From assembly GCA_017539565.1 (NCBI GenBank), contig JAFYCS010000097.1, positions 1-54,673 on the forward strand: DNA of 54,673 nucleotides, written 5' to 3'. Source of the stretch: Lachnospiraceae bacterium (lineage in GTDB: Bacteria; Bacillota; Clostridia; Lachnospirales; Lachnospiraceae). Under the pieces are notes generated by a model. That model did not search any database. It saw only the letters and a list, made by a program, of their open reading frames with translations, and was not told where the DNA came from. Numbering within the stretch: position 1 is the stretch's first letter; the number at the start of each line of letters is the position of its first letter. Of the stretch, positions 24,907 to 33,045 are shown piece after piece. Made by a program: the position numbers and the translations under genes.

Positions 24907-25947
24907 TCAGAAAAAGAATCTCTCATATATCTCGAAGAAATCCGTGCCGCCGTGGTCTGCGACATCCGTAAGTTCTATAGCATTCCACAGATCTTCATTT
25001 AAGTATATCTCCATACCGGCTGCAAATTCATTATAGAGTGCATCAAAAGCTGCCTTTTTACGTTCCTCGGCCAGCGTCCTTTTACGTTCCTCAGTCTGCT
25101 GCCGGTCGTAAGTGCTTATACACTTATATATATATACGCCGTCGCTCATCGCCAGCGGGCTGCTTATCTCCCCCTCCGCAAGAGCGAAACATACCGACTC
25201 CACTTCCGGCGCTTCCACGCCTTTTACCATATCCACGCTTATCTGGCCGCCTTCGTTATATGCATAAGCCAGCGTATCAAAATCTTCCCCGGCCTCCAGC
25301 TTCTCCGCTATCTCATCAGCCTTGCTCTTCAGCTCATCTATATCCATATAGACAGCACTGCCGTCTTCGGCCGTCTGCTGCCGCATCAGCGCTATCCGGT
25401 GGAGCCTTACAACACGCGCTTCATCATCGCTTATCTCCGTATTCACATCTTCCGTAAGCTTATCATAGAGCATACCTGCCACCGCATATTCTTCGTACAT
25501 CTTCTGCGTCAGTTCCTGTGTAAGACCGCCCATCAGTTCAAGCTCACCCGCACTAAGTGAAGAATAATACATCTGTGCTGCCTGCTGTGCTTTAGTGATA
25601 TCTGCGCTGCTTAAGCTTACCTGGTAGCGTTCCGCCAGGATATTCATAAGCTTTACCTTGGCAATCCTGGCCAGCACGGTCTGCTTAAGGTTCTGCTTAA
25701 GGTCCACGCCCTCTCCGCCTGCATTCCATATGCCGCTGCCGTAAGCACTCTCATACTGCTCATGCAGATTATACAGATACACCATCACCTCTGCCTTTAC
25801 ACAGCGCTGCCCCTCCACACGGAAGACCTCATCCTCGCCAAACCCCGTGGTGAGCACTATCTGCTTACCACCGCAGGCGCTAAGGAGCATGACCAGGCAC
25901 AGAAGCACGGCCAGCAATACTCTTTTTACCGTAGCTTTTTTTCTCAT
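24907..25947 (-). CDS. PrsA-like foldase lipoprotein (SurA/parvulin type)
   Basis: A 346-residue lipoprotein: MRKKATVKRV, a hydrophobic core and the lipobox LLSAC. The N-terminal helical chaperone part (residues ~35-180) is followed by a parvulin-like domain (~190-285) with VVRLHRIAL, AGEDFDTLAYAYNEGG and LAEGEISSPLAMSDGVYIYK, the usual peptidyl-prolyl isomerase strand pattern. It should help secreted proteins fold outside the membrane, which suits the two secreted proteases and the lipoprotein nearby. It ends in an aromatic tail ERFFF. There is no ribosome binding site; the ATG lies about one base after the start site predicted from an extended -10 (TGGTATAAT), so the mRNA appears leaderless. 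A start 9 codons upstream would lie inside the -10 and is rejected. Confidence 0.85.
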   Translation of the reverse strand: MRKKATVKRVLLAVLLCLVMLLSACGGKQIVLTTGFGEDEVFRVEGQRCVKAEVMVYLYNLHEQYESAYGSGIWNAGGEGVDLKQNLKQTVLARIAKVKLMNILAERYQVSLSSADITKAQQAAQMYYSSLSAGELELMGGLTQELTQKMYEEYAVAGMLYDKLTEDVNTEISDDEARVVRLHRIALMRQQTAEDGSAVYMDIDELKSKADEIAEKLEAGEDFDTLAYAYNEGGQISVDMVKGVEAPEVESVCFALAEGEISSPLAMSDGVYIYKCISTYDRQQTEERKRTLAEERKKAAFDALYNEFAAGMEIYLNEDLWNAIELTDVADHGGTDFFEIYERFFF

Positions 25948-25954
25948 GCCCACG

Positions 25955-25983
25955 ATTATACCATAAAAAAACACTACCTGAAA
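25955..25983 (-). promoter_or_regulatory. Extended -10 promoter of the PrsA-like gene, embedded in the clpB terminator
   Basis: Minus strand: TGG followed by TATAAT (25955-25960) is an extended -10. The -35 position (25978-25983, TTTCAG) is weak and sits in the terminator loop. The predicted start, ~25948, is directly at the ATG (25947). Confidence 0.6.
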
Positions 25984-25998
25984 CAGGCAGTGTTTTTC
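25964..25998 (-). terminator. Intrinsic terminator downstream of clpB
   Basis: Minus strand: AAAACACTGCCTG, TTT, CAGGTAGTGTTTT pair along 13 bp with one G-U, then more T residues. On the plus strand the same position would be an A-C mismatch, so it acts in the minus direction. Confidence 0.8.
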
Positions 25999-26003
25999 AT
26001 TTG

Positions 26004-26075
26004 CCGTGGATCATTCCCCCGGCGGATCATCCTCTCCTGAATCATCCATTTACCGCCGGGGGGGATGACCCACGG
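26004..26075. repeat. Long imperfect inverted repeat just after clpB
   Basis: CCGTGG-ATCAT-TCCCCCGGCGG at 26004-26024 pairs imperfectly with CCGCCGGGGGGGATGA-C-CCACGG at 26053-26075, around a ~28-base loop that holds two ATCATCC copies. It lies directly after the clpB stop and before the intrinsic terminator. It may be a REP-like element or an mRNA 3'-end stabiliser. Confidence 0.6.
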
Positions 26076-26077
26076 AG

Positions 26078-28660
26078 TTATTTCTTTACAGCCTTGAGGT
26101 CATCGCCATCAGCTTCAATCAGGATGGTATCTCCCTGGGAGATATTTCCGGAAAGTATCAGTTTTGCGGATAAGGTCTCCACTGTCTTCTGGATGTAACG
26201 CTTAAGCGGCCTTGCGCCGTAGATGGGATCATAGCCCTCATCTACTATGAGCTTGCGCGCATTATCTGAAAGCTCCACGCTTATCTCCTTCTCGGCAAGA
26301 CGTGCGTTCAGATCCTTCATGATCAGGTTAACGATACCGCCGATGTTATCCTTGGTCAGAGGCTTGAAGAGTATTATCTCATCCAGACGGTTTAAGAACT
26401 CCGGCCTGAAGTGCAGCTTAAGCTGTGCTTCTGCGGCGTCCTGCGCCTCCTGCGTGATATTGCCCTCATCGTCTATGCCTTCCAGCAGGCTCTGGGATCC
26501 AATGTTGGATGTCATGATAAGTATGGTGTTCTTAAAGTCCACGGTACGCCCCTGGGAATCGGTGATACGCCCGTCATCCAGCACCTGCAGCAATATATTA
26601 AACACATCGGGATGTGCCTTCTCCACCTCATCAAAGAGGACTACGGAATAAGGCTTGCGGCGCACCGCCTCCGTAAGCTGGCCGCCTTCATCGTAACCTA
26701 CGTATCCCGGAGGCGCTCCGATCAGCCTTGATACGGAATGCTTCTCCATATACTCACTCATATCGATACGGACCATGTTGCTCTCATCATCAAACAGCGT
26801 TGCTGCCAGCGACTTGGCCAGCTCCGTCTTACCTACACCGGTAGGCCCAAGGAACAGGAATGAACCGATGGGCTTTGACGGATCCTTGATGCCCGCCTTG
26901 GATCGGATGATTGCTTCGCTCACCTTGGTGACCGCAACGTCCTGGCCGATCACACGCTTATGAAGCTCTTCATCAAGATGCAGTGTCTTGTTGCGCTCGC
27001 TCTCATTTAATTTGCTTACCGGGATGCCTGTCCATCGCGATATGATACGTGCTATCTCCTCATCGGATACGTTCTCGTGTACCAGACGGTTATCCTTTTT
27101 GCCGGCGATCTCTTCTTCCTGCTCAAGGGCACGTTTAAGTTCAGGCAGCTTACCATAGGACAGTTCCCCGGCCTTTTCGTAATTGCCTTCACGCTGTGCT
27201 ATCTGGATCTCGTTATTTACGCTCTCTATCTCCTCACGGATCTTCGAAACCTTATCAACCGCTGCCTTTTCGTTCTCCCACTGGGCCTTGGCCTTTTCGA
27301 ATTCTTCTTTCTCTCCGGCCAGCTCCTTCTGAAGATCCTCAAGACGCTCACGGCTTAAGTTATCGTCTTCCTTCTTAAGTGCAGCCACCTCTATCTCCAT
27401 CTGCATGATACGGCGTGACGCCTCATCAAGCTCGGTAGGCATGGTGTCCAGCTCTGTCTTTATAAGGGCGCAGGCCTCATCCACCAGATCTATTGCCTTA
27501 TCCGGCAGGAAACGGTCTGTGATATAGCGGTTTGAAAGTACGGCTGCGCTCACCAGTGCATTATCAAGTATCTTTACGCCGTGATATACTTCGTACCTTT
27601 CCTTAAGTCCACGAAGGATGGAAATTGTATCCTCCACAGTGGGTTCATCTACCTGTACAGGCTGGAAACGTCTCTCCAGAGCGGGATCCTTCTCTATATA
27701 TTTCCTGTATTCATCCAGGGTGGTGGCACCTATGCAGTGCAGCTCGCCCCTGGCCAGCATAGGCTTTAACATGTTGCCGGCATCCAGTGCGCCGTCGGTC
27801 TTGCCTGCTCCCACTATGGTATGCAGCTCATCGATAAAGAGGATTATCTGTCCGTCGCTTTTCTTAACTTCCTCCAGTACGGCTTTGAGACGCTCCTCAA
27901 ATTCGCCCCTGTACTTGGCACCAGCCACCAGGGCGCCCATGTCCAGGCCGAATATCTTCTTATCTTTAAGGCCGCCGGGAACATCGCCACGCACGATACG
28001 CTGTGCCAGGCCTTCAACCACGGCAGTCTTACCAACACCGGGCTCACCGATAAGAACGGGATTGTTCTTGGTCTTTCTTGAAAGGATACGGATAACGTTA
28101 CGTATCTCCGCATCACGGCCTATGACGGGATCCAGCTTCTGCTTTCTGGCCTTTTCCACCAGATCCTGGCCGTATTTTTCATGGGTATCATAGGTAGCTT
28201 CGGGATTATCGCTGGTCACACGCTGGTTGCCTCTTACGGTCTGGAGAGCCATAAGGAATCGCTCCCTGGTAAAGCCGTATTCCGTAAACAGCGCTTTTAT
28301 CTCCTTATTGGGATGGGCTATCATCGAAAGCATCAGGTGCTCCACGGAAACATACTCATCTCCCATGGCTTTGGCTTCATCCTCTGCGCTGATCAACACC
28401 TTATTGAGATCCGCTCCTATACGCAGGTCTCCGCCCTGGACCTTAACCCTCTTCTTCAGAGCCTGCTCCGCCCTGTCCTTAAAGTGCTCCGTGTTGATCT
28501 CCATCTTCTCCACGAGCTTAAGTATCAGGGAATCCTCAAGTCCCAGCAGAGCATTCAGCAGATGCTCCTGTTCTATTTCCTGATTGCCGTATTCCACTGC
28601 CAGCTTTTCACAATCCTGCACCGCCTGCATGGAATTCTGTGTAAATTTCTGAATGTTCAT
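26078..28660 (-). CDS. clpB: ATP-dependent disaggregase ClpB (Hsp100)
   Basis: An 860-residue hexameric AAA+ chaperone that, with DnaK, extracts proteins from aggregates in the cytosol. Order of domains: Clp N-domain ([18 protein letters not shown]), AAA1 with Walker A GEPGVGKT near 203 and Walker [10 protein letters not shown], the coiled-coil M-domain (~400-530), AAA2 with [13 protein letters not shown] near 603 and [11 protein letters not shown], then the C-terminal domain. It has the M-domain typical of ClpB and no ClpC-type tail. Start ATG 28660 is fixed by a perfect AAGGAGGTG 10 bases upstream; a longer frame to 28693 has no support. A CIRCE operator overlaps its promoter, so control is by HrcA. 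There is a hairpin at the mRNA 5' end. Confidence 0.97.
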   Translation of the reverse strand: MNIQKFTQNSMQAVQDCEKLAVEYGNQEIEQEHLLNALLGLEDSLILKLVEKMEINTEHFKDRAEQALKKRVKVQGGDLRIGADLNKVLISAEDEAKAMGDEYVSVEHLMLSMIAHPNKEIKALFTEYGFTRERFLMALQTVRGNQRVTSDNPEATYDTHEKYGQDLVEKARKQKLDPVIGRDAEIRNVIRILSRKTKNNPVLIGEPGVGKTAVVEGLAQRIVRGDVPGGLKDKKIFGLDMGALVAGAKYRGEFEERLKAVLEEVKKSDGQIILFIDELHTIVGAGKTDGALDAGNMLKPMLARGELHCIGATTLDEYRKYIEKDPALERRFQPVQVDEPTVEDTISILRGLKERYEVYHGVKILDNALVSAAVLSNRYITDRFLPDKAIDLVDEACALIKTELDTMPTELDEASRRIMQMEIEVAALKKEDDNLSRERLEDLQKELAGEKEEFEKAKAQWENEKAAVDKVSKIREEIESVNNEIQIAQREGNYEKAGELSYGKLPELKRALEQEEEIAGKKDNRLVHENVSDEEIARIISRWTGIPVSKLNESERNKTLHLDEELHKRVIGQDVAVTKVSEAIIRSKAGIKDPSKPIGSFLFLGPTGVGKTELAKSLAATLFDDESNMVRIDMSEYMEKHSVSRLIGAPPGYVGYDEGGQLTEAVRRKPYSVVLFDEVEKAHPDVFNILLQVLDDGRITDSQGRTVDFKNTILIMTSNIGSQSLLEGIDDEGNITQEAQDAAEAQLKLHFRPEFLNRLDEIILFKPLTKDNIGGIVNLIMKDLNARLAEKEISVELSDNARKLIVDEGYDPIYGARPLKRYIQKTVETLSAKLILSGNISQGDTILIEADGDDLKAVKK

Positions 28661-28692
28661 AGATTTCTTCACCTCCTTAGCATCTGCAAACA

Positions 28693-28725
28693 AATAAACG
28701 TAAGGCCGTTCACCTTACGTTTATT
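28693..28725 (-). promoter_or_regulatory. 13-bp inverted repeat spanning the clpB transcription start
   Basis: AATAAACGTAAGG and CCTTACGTTTATT are perfect inverted repeats around a 7-base loop. The first arm abuts the -10 element. With a start near 28719 the mRNA would open with a blunt 7-bp hairpin. It could be a second operator or a 5'-end stabiliser. Confidence 0.6.
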
Positions 28726-28754
28726 ACTCTAGCCCGGTTGTTAGCACTCGTCAA
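28726..28754 (-). promoter_or_regulatory. Promoter of clpB
   Basis: Minus strand: -35 TTGACG (28749-28754), 17-bp spacer, -10 TAGAGT (28726-28731). The -35 lies in the centre of the CIRCE element, so bound HrcA should block RNA polymerase directly. Confidence 0.7.
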
Positions 28755-28767
28755 GGGAGAGTGCTAA
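28741..28767. promoter_or_regulatory. CIRCE operator (HrcA binding site) of clpB
   Basis: A perfect TTAGCACTC, nine bases, GAGTGCTAA, overlapping the clpB -35. The arms are identical to those upstream of htpG. Confidence 0.95.
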
Positions 28768-28811
28768 CAATTTTAAATTTCTGTGGGATATGTATTTGTT
28801 CTTTTTCTATA

Positions 28812-31265
28812 TTACATGATCTTACCTTCCGGAAGATGCTTTCTGATCATATCTTCCAGCATAACAGGCGTAAAAGGTTTTGACAGGTAATCCGAAAAAC
28901 CTTCTTCTATATATTTCTGCCTGATATCCTCTCCTTCGTTCGCCGTGAGCAGGACCACAGGTGTATCGGCATTGATACCTTCATGATCCTCTTTCAGTTT
29001 TTGGAATACCTCTATTCCGTTCATGCCCGGCATTCTCAGATCAAGGAAAATGATATCATATTTCTTTTTTGCAGCAAGTTCCAGCGCTGCCGGACCATTC
29101 ATTGCAGTATCAATATCTATCTGACTGTCCTTAAGCAGAATACGTACGAGCTGGATGTTCATCTCCGTATCATCCACTACAAGGATGGATGCGTTTCCTG
29201 CTTTCAGATCACCCCATTCTTTTCCTGCAGATGCCGAAGGATTATCTGCCCCCGCATCCTGCGGTATTTCCTGATCGATCACGAAGGAAAACTGTGATCC
29301 CTGTCCGTATACGCTGCGGATCTCCAGTTTTGAATCCATCAATGCCAGCAGCCGGTTTACTATATTAAGTCCCAGACCGGTTCCTTCGACTTTGTAATTC
29401 TTTGAGTGATCAACTCTTTCGAACGGGTTACTGAGCTTTTCGATATCCTCCGGTTTGATCCCGATCCCCGAATCTGAAACACGTATCTTCAGTCTGGCAT
29501 GTTCTTTATCCATGACGCTCGAGTTCACTGCAAAGATCACCTTTCCGGAAGGTGTATACTTTACAGCATTGCTGAGCAGGTTAAGAATGCACTGCCGTAT
29601 CCTCTTTTCATCTCCGTAAAGAACTGCAGGCAGCTCGCCATTCAATGCATAAACAAGCTCCAGTCCCTTTTCTTTTGCAGAATAGGAGATCATCTCCGCA
29701 AGTTCATCCATCATTTCTTTTGCATGATACTCCACCGGAACGATCTCCATCTTTCCTGCTTCAATCTTCCCGGTGTCCAGTATATCATTGATGAGCTGCA
29801 GCAGGAGTTTGCCTGCGCTTTTGACATTGCCTGCATATTTAAGGATATTCTCATCCCCGCATTCCTTTAATATCATCTCGTTCATGCCCAGTATGGAATT
29901 GAGCGGAGTACGTATCTCATGTGAAACCGCAGAATAAAACACCGACTTAGCGCGGTTTGCTTCCTCAGCTTCTCTCACTGCCATGATAAGATCCCCGGAC
30001 ATCTCCTTAAACATTCTGGAAAGCCTGTCATGAAACGGGACAAGTACAGGATCCGAAAGTTCTGTATCCTCTGTCTGTCCGTTTTTTTCTGTTTCATCCG
30101 TTTTACGTAAAGGCACTGCAACCCCCGTCTCTTTCAAAGAAACAGAAACCAGTGCGCTGTTCAGCTCTCCGCCTTTTCCGTCCAGATAAAACAATTCTCC
30201 GAATCCGTATACCGCAGCAGCTTCTTTTATTTTTTTTCTGTATAGTTCGATCTCCTCATATTCACGCTCTTTCAAAAGATTTACACGGTTTACGCATACG
30301 ATCAGAAATCCTGCCTGTGCTTCAAAAGCAGATATTTCTTCCGTATCTTTTTTCACTTCCATAAACAGATCATCCGGATTGCCGTAGCTTAATCTTATCC
30401 TGTCATTTAAATATACGGGTGCCCCGAAGATCAGCTGTCCTTCCTTGGGGCCCGTGATACCGATACGGGATACACGGATGCCATCCCTTTCTATGATCAA
30501 AGGAAATTCACTCAGATTCTGGGGAACGATCTGATCGTTACGAAGCCCCAGATAACGGTTATACACATATGATGCATCTTTTCCGTCTATCTCATCAACG
30601 AAAAAGGGATTCTCCTCTTTTGTGACAGTCATGATCTTTCCTACCGGTGTCCAGCCGAGATTATAACGTGCCCGTACTTCCAATGACTCTCCATGAAATA
30701 TCATCGCAAGAAGCTGTCCTTCGATGACTTCTTTACCGGGTTCGTATCCGAAACACTGATAGCCCTGATGCAGGGAAGTTTTGATCCCGAAAACAGGAAT
30801 GTCTTTCAGATCTTTGAGCTCTGCCAGAACGTCTTCCATCGAACTGACATAATCCGGCGGCACCAGATACACTCCTTTCGGATCCTTTGTATTCAGGATC
30901 AGTTCTTTGAGCTCACGTCCTTCCCTGTCTTCTTCACGATAAGCTGTCCTTATGCCATAAAGGGATACAGCGGAATTTTCAAAAAACAAAAAGGTCAGGA
31001 GATATCCTCTGTCATCCCCTGATCCGTCCATAATATTATAAAGGAGATCTTCTCTGCTGTGTGAGTTTGATCCAATGACCGTAAAATCAGAAAACCTGTC
31101 TGCTATCTCCTGCCTGAATGCAAGAAAACTTTCCTCCTCCCAAAGCTGTGTCCATGTCAGCAAAACTTTGCAGGAAGCAGATCCGTAAACAGACATATCA
31201 TGTATCTCCGCTGCAATACCGGAAATCTCTTCTATACTGTCTACTTTATATGTTTTTTGGATCAT
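28812..31265 (-). CDS. FIST-domain hybrid sensor histidine kinase
   Basis: An 817-residue kinase with no membrane segment, so probably cytoplasmic. Residues ~1-380 form a FIST sensory domain (a weak FIST-N, then PVFGIKTSLHQGYQCFGYEP, NLGWTPVGKIMTVT and DASYVYNRYLGL), a module thought to bind small ligands such as amino acids. A short coiled linker leads to HisKA (AVSHEIRTPLNSILGM, His near 448), the ATPase (NAVKYT, DSGIGI, GTGLGLNI) and a C-terminal receiver (IIFLDLRMPG, Asp near 742; SKPF). There is no Hpt domain, so a separate phosphotransfer protein or output would be needed. The start at ATG 31265 is set by GGGAGGT 8 bases before; a nine-codon longer frame begins at a TTG. It lies between clpB and the HU gene. 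Confidence 0.9.
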   Translation of the reverse strand: MIQKTYKVDSIEEISGIAAEIHDMSVYGSASCKVLLTWTQLWEEESFLAFRQEIADRFSDFTVIGSNSHSREDLLYNIMDGSGDDRGYLLTFLFFENSAVSLYGIRTAYREEDREGRELKELILNTKDPKGVYLVPPDYVSSMEDVLAELKDLKDIPVFGIKTSLHQGYQCFGYEPGKEVIEGQLLAMIFHGESLEVRARYNLGWTPVGKIMTVTKEENPFFVDEIDGKDASYVYNRYLGLRNDQIVPQNLSEFPLIIERDGIRVSRIGITGPKEGQLIFGAPVYLNDRIRLSYGNPDDLFMEVKKDTEEISAFEAQAGFLIVCVNRVNLLKEREYEEIELYRKKIKEAAAVYGFGELFYLDGKGGELNSALVSVSLKETGVAVPLRKTDETEKNGQTEDTELSDPVLVPFHDRLSRMFKEMSGDLIMAVREAEEANRAKSVFYSAVSHEIRTPLNSILGMNEMILKECGDENILKYAGNVKSAGKLLLQLINDILDTGKIEAGKMEIVPVEYHAKEMMDELAEMISYSAKEKGLELVYALNGELPAVLYGDEKRIRQCILNLLSNAVKYTPSGKVIFAVNSSVMDKEHARLKIRVSDSGIGIKPEDIEKLSNPFERVDHSKNYKVEGTGLGLNIVNRLLALMDSKLEIRSVYGQGSQFSFVIDQEIPQDAGADNPSASAGKEWGDLKAGNASILVVDDTEMNIQLVRILLKDSQIDIDTAMNGPAALELAAKKKYDIIFLDLRMPGMNGIEVFQKLKEDHEGINADTPVVLLTANEGEDIRQKYIEEGFSDYLSKPFTPVMLEDMIRKHLPEGKIM

Positions 31266-31293
31266 GGCAGACCTCCCTTTTTCCTTCATCAAT

Positions 31294-31309
31294 ATTTATC
31301 CGGATAAAT
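31294..31309. promoter_or_regulatory. 16-bp perfect palindrome in the leader of the FIST kinase gene
   Basis: ATTTATCCGGATAAAT lies 28 bases upstream of the start codon. It is operator-like, but no regulator is known for it. A separate inverted pair (31311-31325 and 31408-31423, AAATACAGGATACGG against its complement with one extra base) lies in the same 217-bp gap. Confidence 0.4.
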
Positions 31310-31441
31310 TAAATACAGGATACGGTTTTATGATATCCGATAAAGAAATATATCACCTACATTATATCATCAACTATTTCATCAACGCACTTTATCGTTA
31401 TATCATTCCGTATCCTGGTATTTACCGGTATAAGCTATTAG

Positions 31442-31470
31442 AAAAGGCTGCACAGATACACCATGCAGCC
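31442..31470 (-). terminator. Terminator of the HU gene
   Basis: Minus strand: GGCTGCA and TGCAGCC form a 7-bp stem around an 11-base loop, followed by TTTTC. It lies about 12 bases after the HU stop. Confidence 0.7.
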
Positions 31471-31482
31471 ACAATCTTTAAA

Positions 31483-31767
31483 TTATTTCTTATTACCGTT
31501 TACAAGATCCTTAAGAGCCTTGCCTGCTTTGAACTTGGGCACAGTTGCTGCAGGGATCTTGATAGCCTCGCCGGTAGCGGGGTTCTTACCCTTACGAGCT
31601 GCTCTCTTGGAAGTCTCGAAAGTACCGAAGCCTACAAGCTGTACTTTACCCTTCTTCTTAAGCTCCTTGGATACGGCATTGGTAAAAGCCTTAAGTGCCT
31701 TGTCAGCATCGGTCTTTGAAAGGCCGGCTTCTTTTGCCATAACATCAACTAATTCTGCTCTGTTCAT
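31483..31767 (-). CDS. hup: HU-family DNA-binding protein
   Basis: A 94-residue histone-like protein. The N-terminal helices MNRAELVDVMAKEAGLSKTD, the GFGTFE strand and the DNA-gripping arm RKGKNPATGEAIKIPA, ending in the PKFKAGKALKDLV helix, are textbook HU. As a dimer it bends and compacts DNA. AGGAGGAG lies about 7 bases before the ATG. It has its own promoter (31824-31852) and terminator, so it is monocistronic. Repeated residues and high Lys/Ala content fit high expression. IHF-type specificity residues cannot be judged by eye. Confidence 0.97.
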   Translation of the reverse strand: MNRAELVDVMAKEAGLSKTDADKALKAFTNAVSKELKKKGKVQLVGFGTFETSKRAARKGKNPATGEAIKIPAATVPKFKAGKALKDLVNGNKK

Positions 31768-31823
31768 TTTTCACTCCTCCTGAATGTGTTATATGCTCAA
31801 TGATATGAGCTTTTGACAGGAAA

Positions 31824-31852
31824 ATATTACCATATAAAAAGTCAGTATTCAA
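31824..31852 (-). promoter_or_regulatory. Promoter of the HU gene
   Basis: Minus strand: -35 TTGAAT (31847-31852), 17-bp spacer, -10 TAATAT (31824-31829) preceded by TGG (extended -10). A small hairpin (GCTCA/TGAGC) lies in the leader. Confidence 0.55.
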
Positions 31853-31897
31853 TAGAAAAGAAGCAATTTCAATCACTTTAAACTTATCTATATCAGT

Positions 31898-32410
31898 CTA
31901 TGCTCCTTCACGAACACATTTATTCGATAACAACAGATTGATCAGGCTCAGAATTTCCATAACTACATTTACAAAAAATGTAGTACGTATCAATCCTGAC
32001 AGAGCATCCCAGTACGGTAAGAAATAAGTGATTATAAGGATTATAAACGTCATGATCATCGAAAACACAAAGTTCACCGGTCCGATGATCAAAGCGATCG
32101 CGGATATATCGCTGTAATATTTGAAAGAATAGTTTTTATTTGCCTTAATGAAATTTTGTATCAGAAGAAAAATCTCGGCCACCGCTGTGATAAACGCAAC
32201 TACCAAAAAACCGATTCCAAGTAAAAGTAAAAATTTACTAATACCGTCAAGTATCAGAGTCGGTTCTCCGTCAATGGTTCCTCCGCCTACATAAGGCAAC
32301 GCGGCAAACCCTTTTACAACACCCCATGCAGACAATGCGGCAAAAACCAGTCCTTCCAGGGCATAAATAAATACGATCAATACCGAAGCTATGCCAACGA
32401 ATTTTTTCAT
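31898..32410 (-). CDS. Small integral membrane protein, unknown function
   Basis: A 170-residue protein with four hydrophobic segments (about residues 5-32, 55-85, 100-128 and 138-162) joined by short loops, one of them Lys-rich (NFIKANKNYSFKYY). No catalytic motif or recognised family is visible. GAGAGGGAGAA lies just before the ATG, so translation is likely. It is on the same strand as HU, upstream of it, but the HU promoter lies between them. Its role cannot be inferred from context. Confidence 0.65.
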   Translation of the reverse strand: MKKFVGIASVLIVFIYALEGLVFAALSAWGVVKGFAALPYVGGGTIDGEPTLILDGISKFLLLLGIGFLVVAFITAVAEIFLLIQNFIKANKNYSFKYYSDISAIALIIGPVNFVFSMIMTFIILIITYFLPYWDALSGLIRTTFFVNVVMEILSLINLLLSNKCVREGA

Positions 32411-32477
32411 TGTTCTCCCTCTCTATGTATATTATTGTCTTATAAACTATCAATCAGAGAACTGTCACCTGATTGGT

Positions 32478-32515
32478 CAAAAAACGCCTGCGGGGAGGTA
32501 TATTCCCCGTAGGCG
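32478..32515 (-). terminator. Terminator-like hairpin after the transposase remnant
   Basis: Minus strand: CGCCTACGGGGA and TCCCCGCAGGCG form a 12-bp stem with one mismatch around a 7-base loop, followed by TTTTTTG. It ends transcription of the remnant or isolates the membrane protein gene. Confidence 0.7.
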
Positions 32516-32579
32516 GTCAATTTTATTGATATCATATCTGATTTCAATAGATTGCGATACATACCAAAAAGCAAATCCT

Positions 32580-32951
32580 TTAAGCTGTCTTTACATTTGA
32601 ATACTTCTCTATATATGCCATGGCTTCCTCAGGGTTAAGGTTATAGTTCTTTTCCAGCTTTTTCCGGATTATTTCTACCGGTATCTCATCTTCCAGTTTA
32701 TCTTTAATAAATATCCCTATTCCTTCGGCTTTACCTTCTGCTATTCCTTCCCGGTGTGCTTTGATCACGTCAAGCTCTATTACCTGTCCACCCATAACTT
32801 CCACCACCTTTCCCTGGACTTTTTCTTTCTTCCTGGTCAGATTATATGCAACTTTGTGTGTTAAGCTTATTATAACACTTTTAGAAAATACCGACAAGCG
32901 ACCTGCTGAGGCAAGATCCTTCGTCACTACGTTCCTCAGGATGACATACAT
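32580..32951 (-). pseudogene. C-terminal remnant of an Rpn/PD-(D/E)XK-type transposase-nuclease
   Basis: An open frame of 123 codons. Only the last ~75 residues are protein-like: HREGIAEGKAEG and the helices IPVEIIRKKLEKNYNLNPEE with an AYIEKY end. This is the typical tail of Rpn-family recombination-promoting nucleases (old PDDEXK transposase family), with its R/K-E-G repeat. The catalytic N-terminal ~230 residues are missing, and the 5' part of the frame is built from a copy of the dispersed repeat (32913-32946). A start at 32795 (MGGQVIELDVI) would give a 71-residue product. I treat it as a broken gene. Confidence 0.65.
32913..32946 (+). repeat. Dispersed GATCCTTCG...CAGGATGACA repeat, copy 4
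   Basis: AAGATCCTTCG, variable centre TCACTACG, then TTCCTCAGGATGACAT. It is the same layout as copy 2 and lies at the junction with the transposase remnant. Confidence 0.7.
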
Positions 32952-32998
32952 AAACCCGCTGCATTCAGCAGCGCCTTTTAAAATGGCACATCTTGCTG

Positions 32999-33004
32999 TA
33001 TAAT
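32999..33004 (+). promoter_or_regulatory. -10 element of the DUF1963 gene
   Basis: A perfect TATAAT about 40 bases before the start codon. No good -35 is visible (TTTTAA at the 17-bp position). Confidence 0.4.
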
Positions 33005-33045
33005 ATCCGGGTAGTCACAAATCCCAATGAAAGGTATGTCTGACA

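Noticed and set aside
32999-33045. ATG at 33036 as start of the DUF1963 gene
   Set aside because: It is out of frame with the conserved protein, which starts at 33046.
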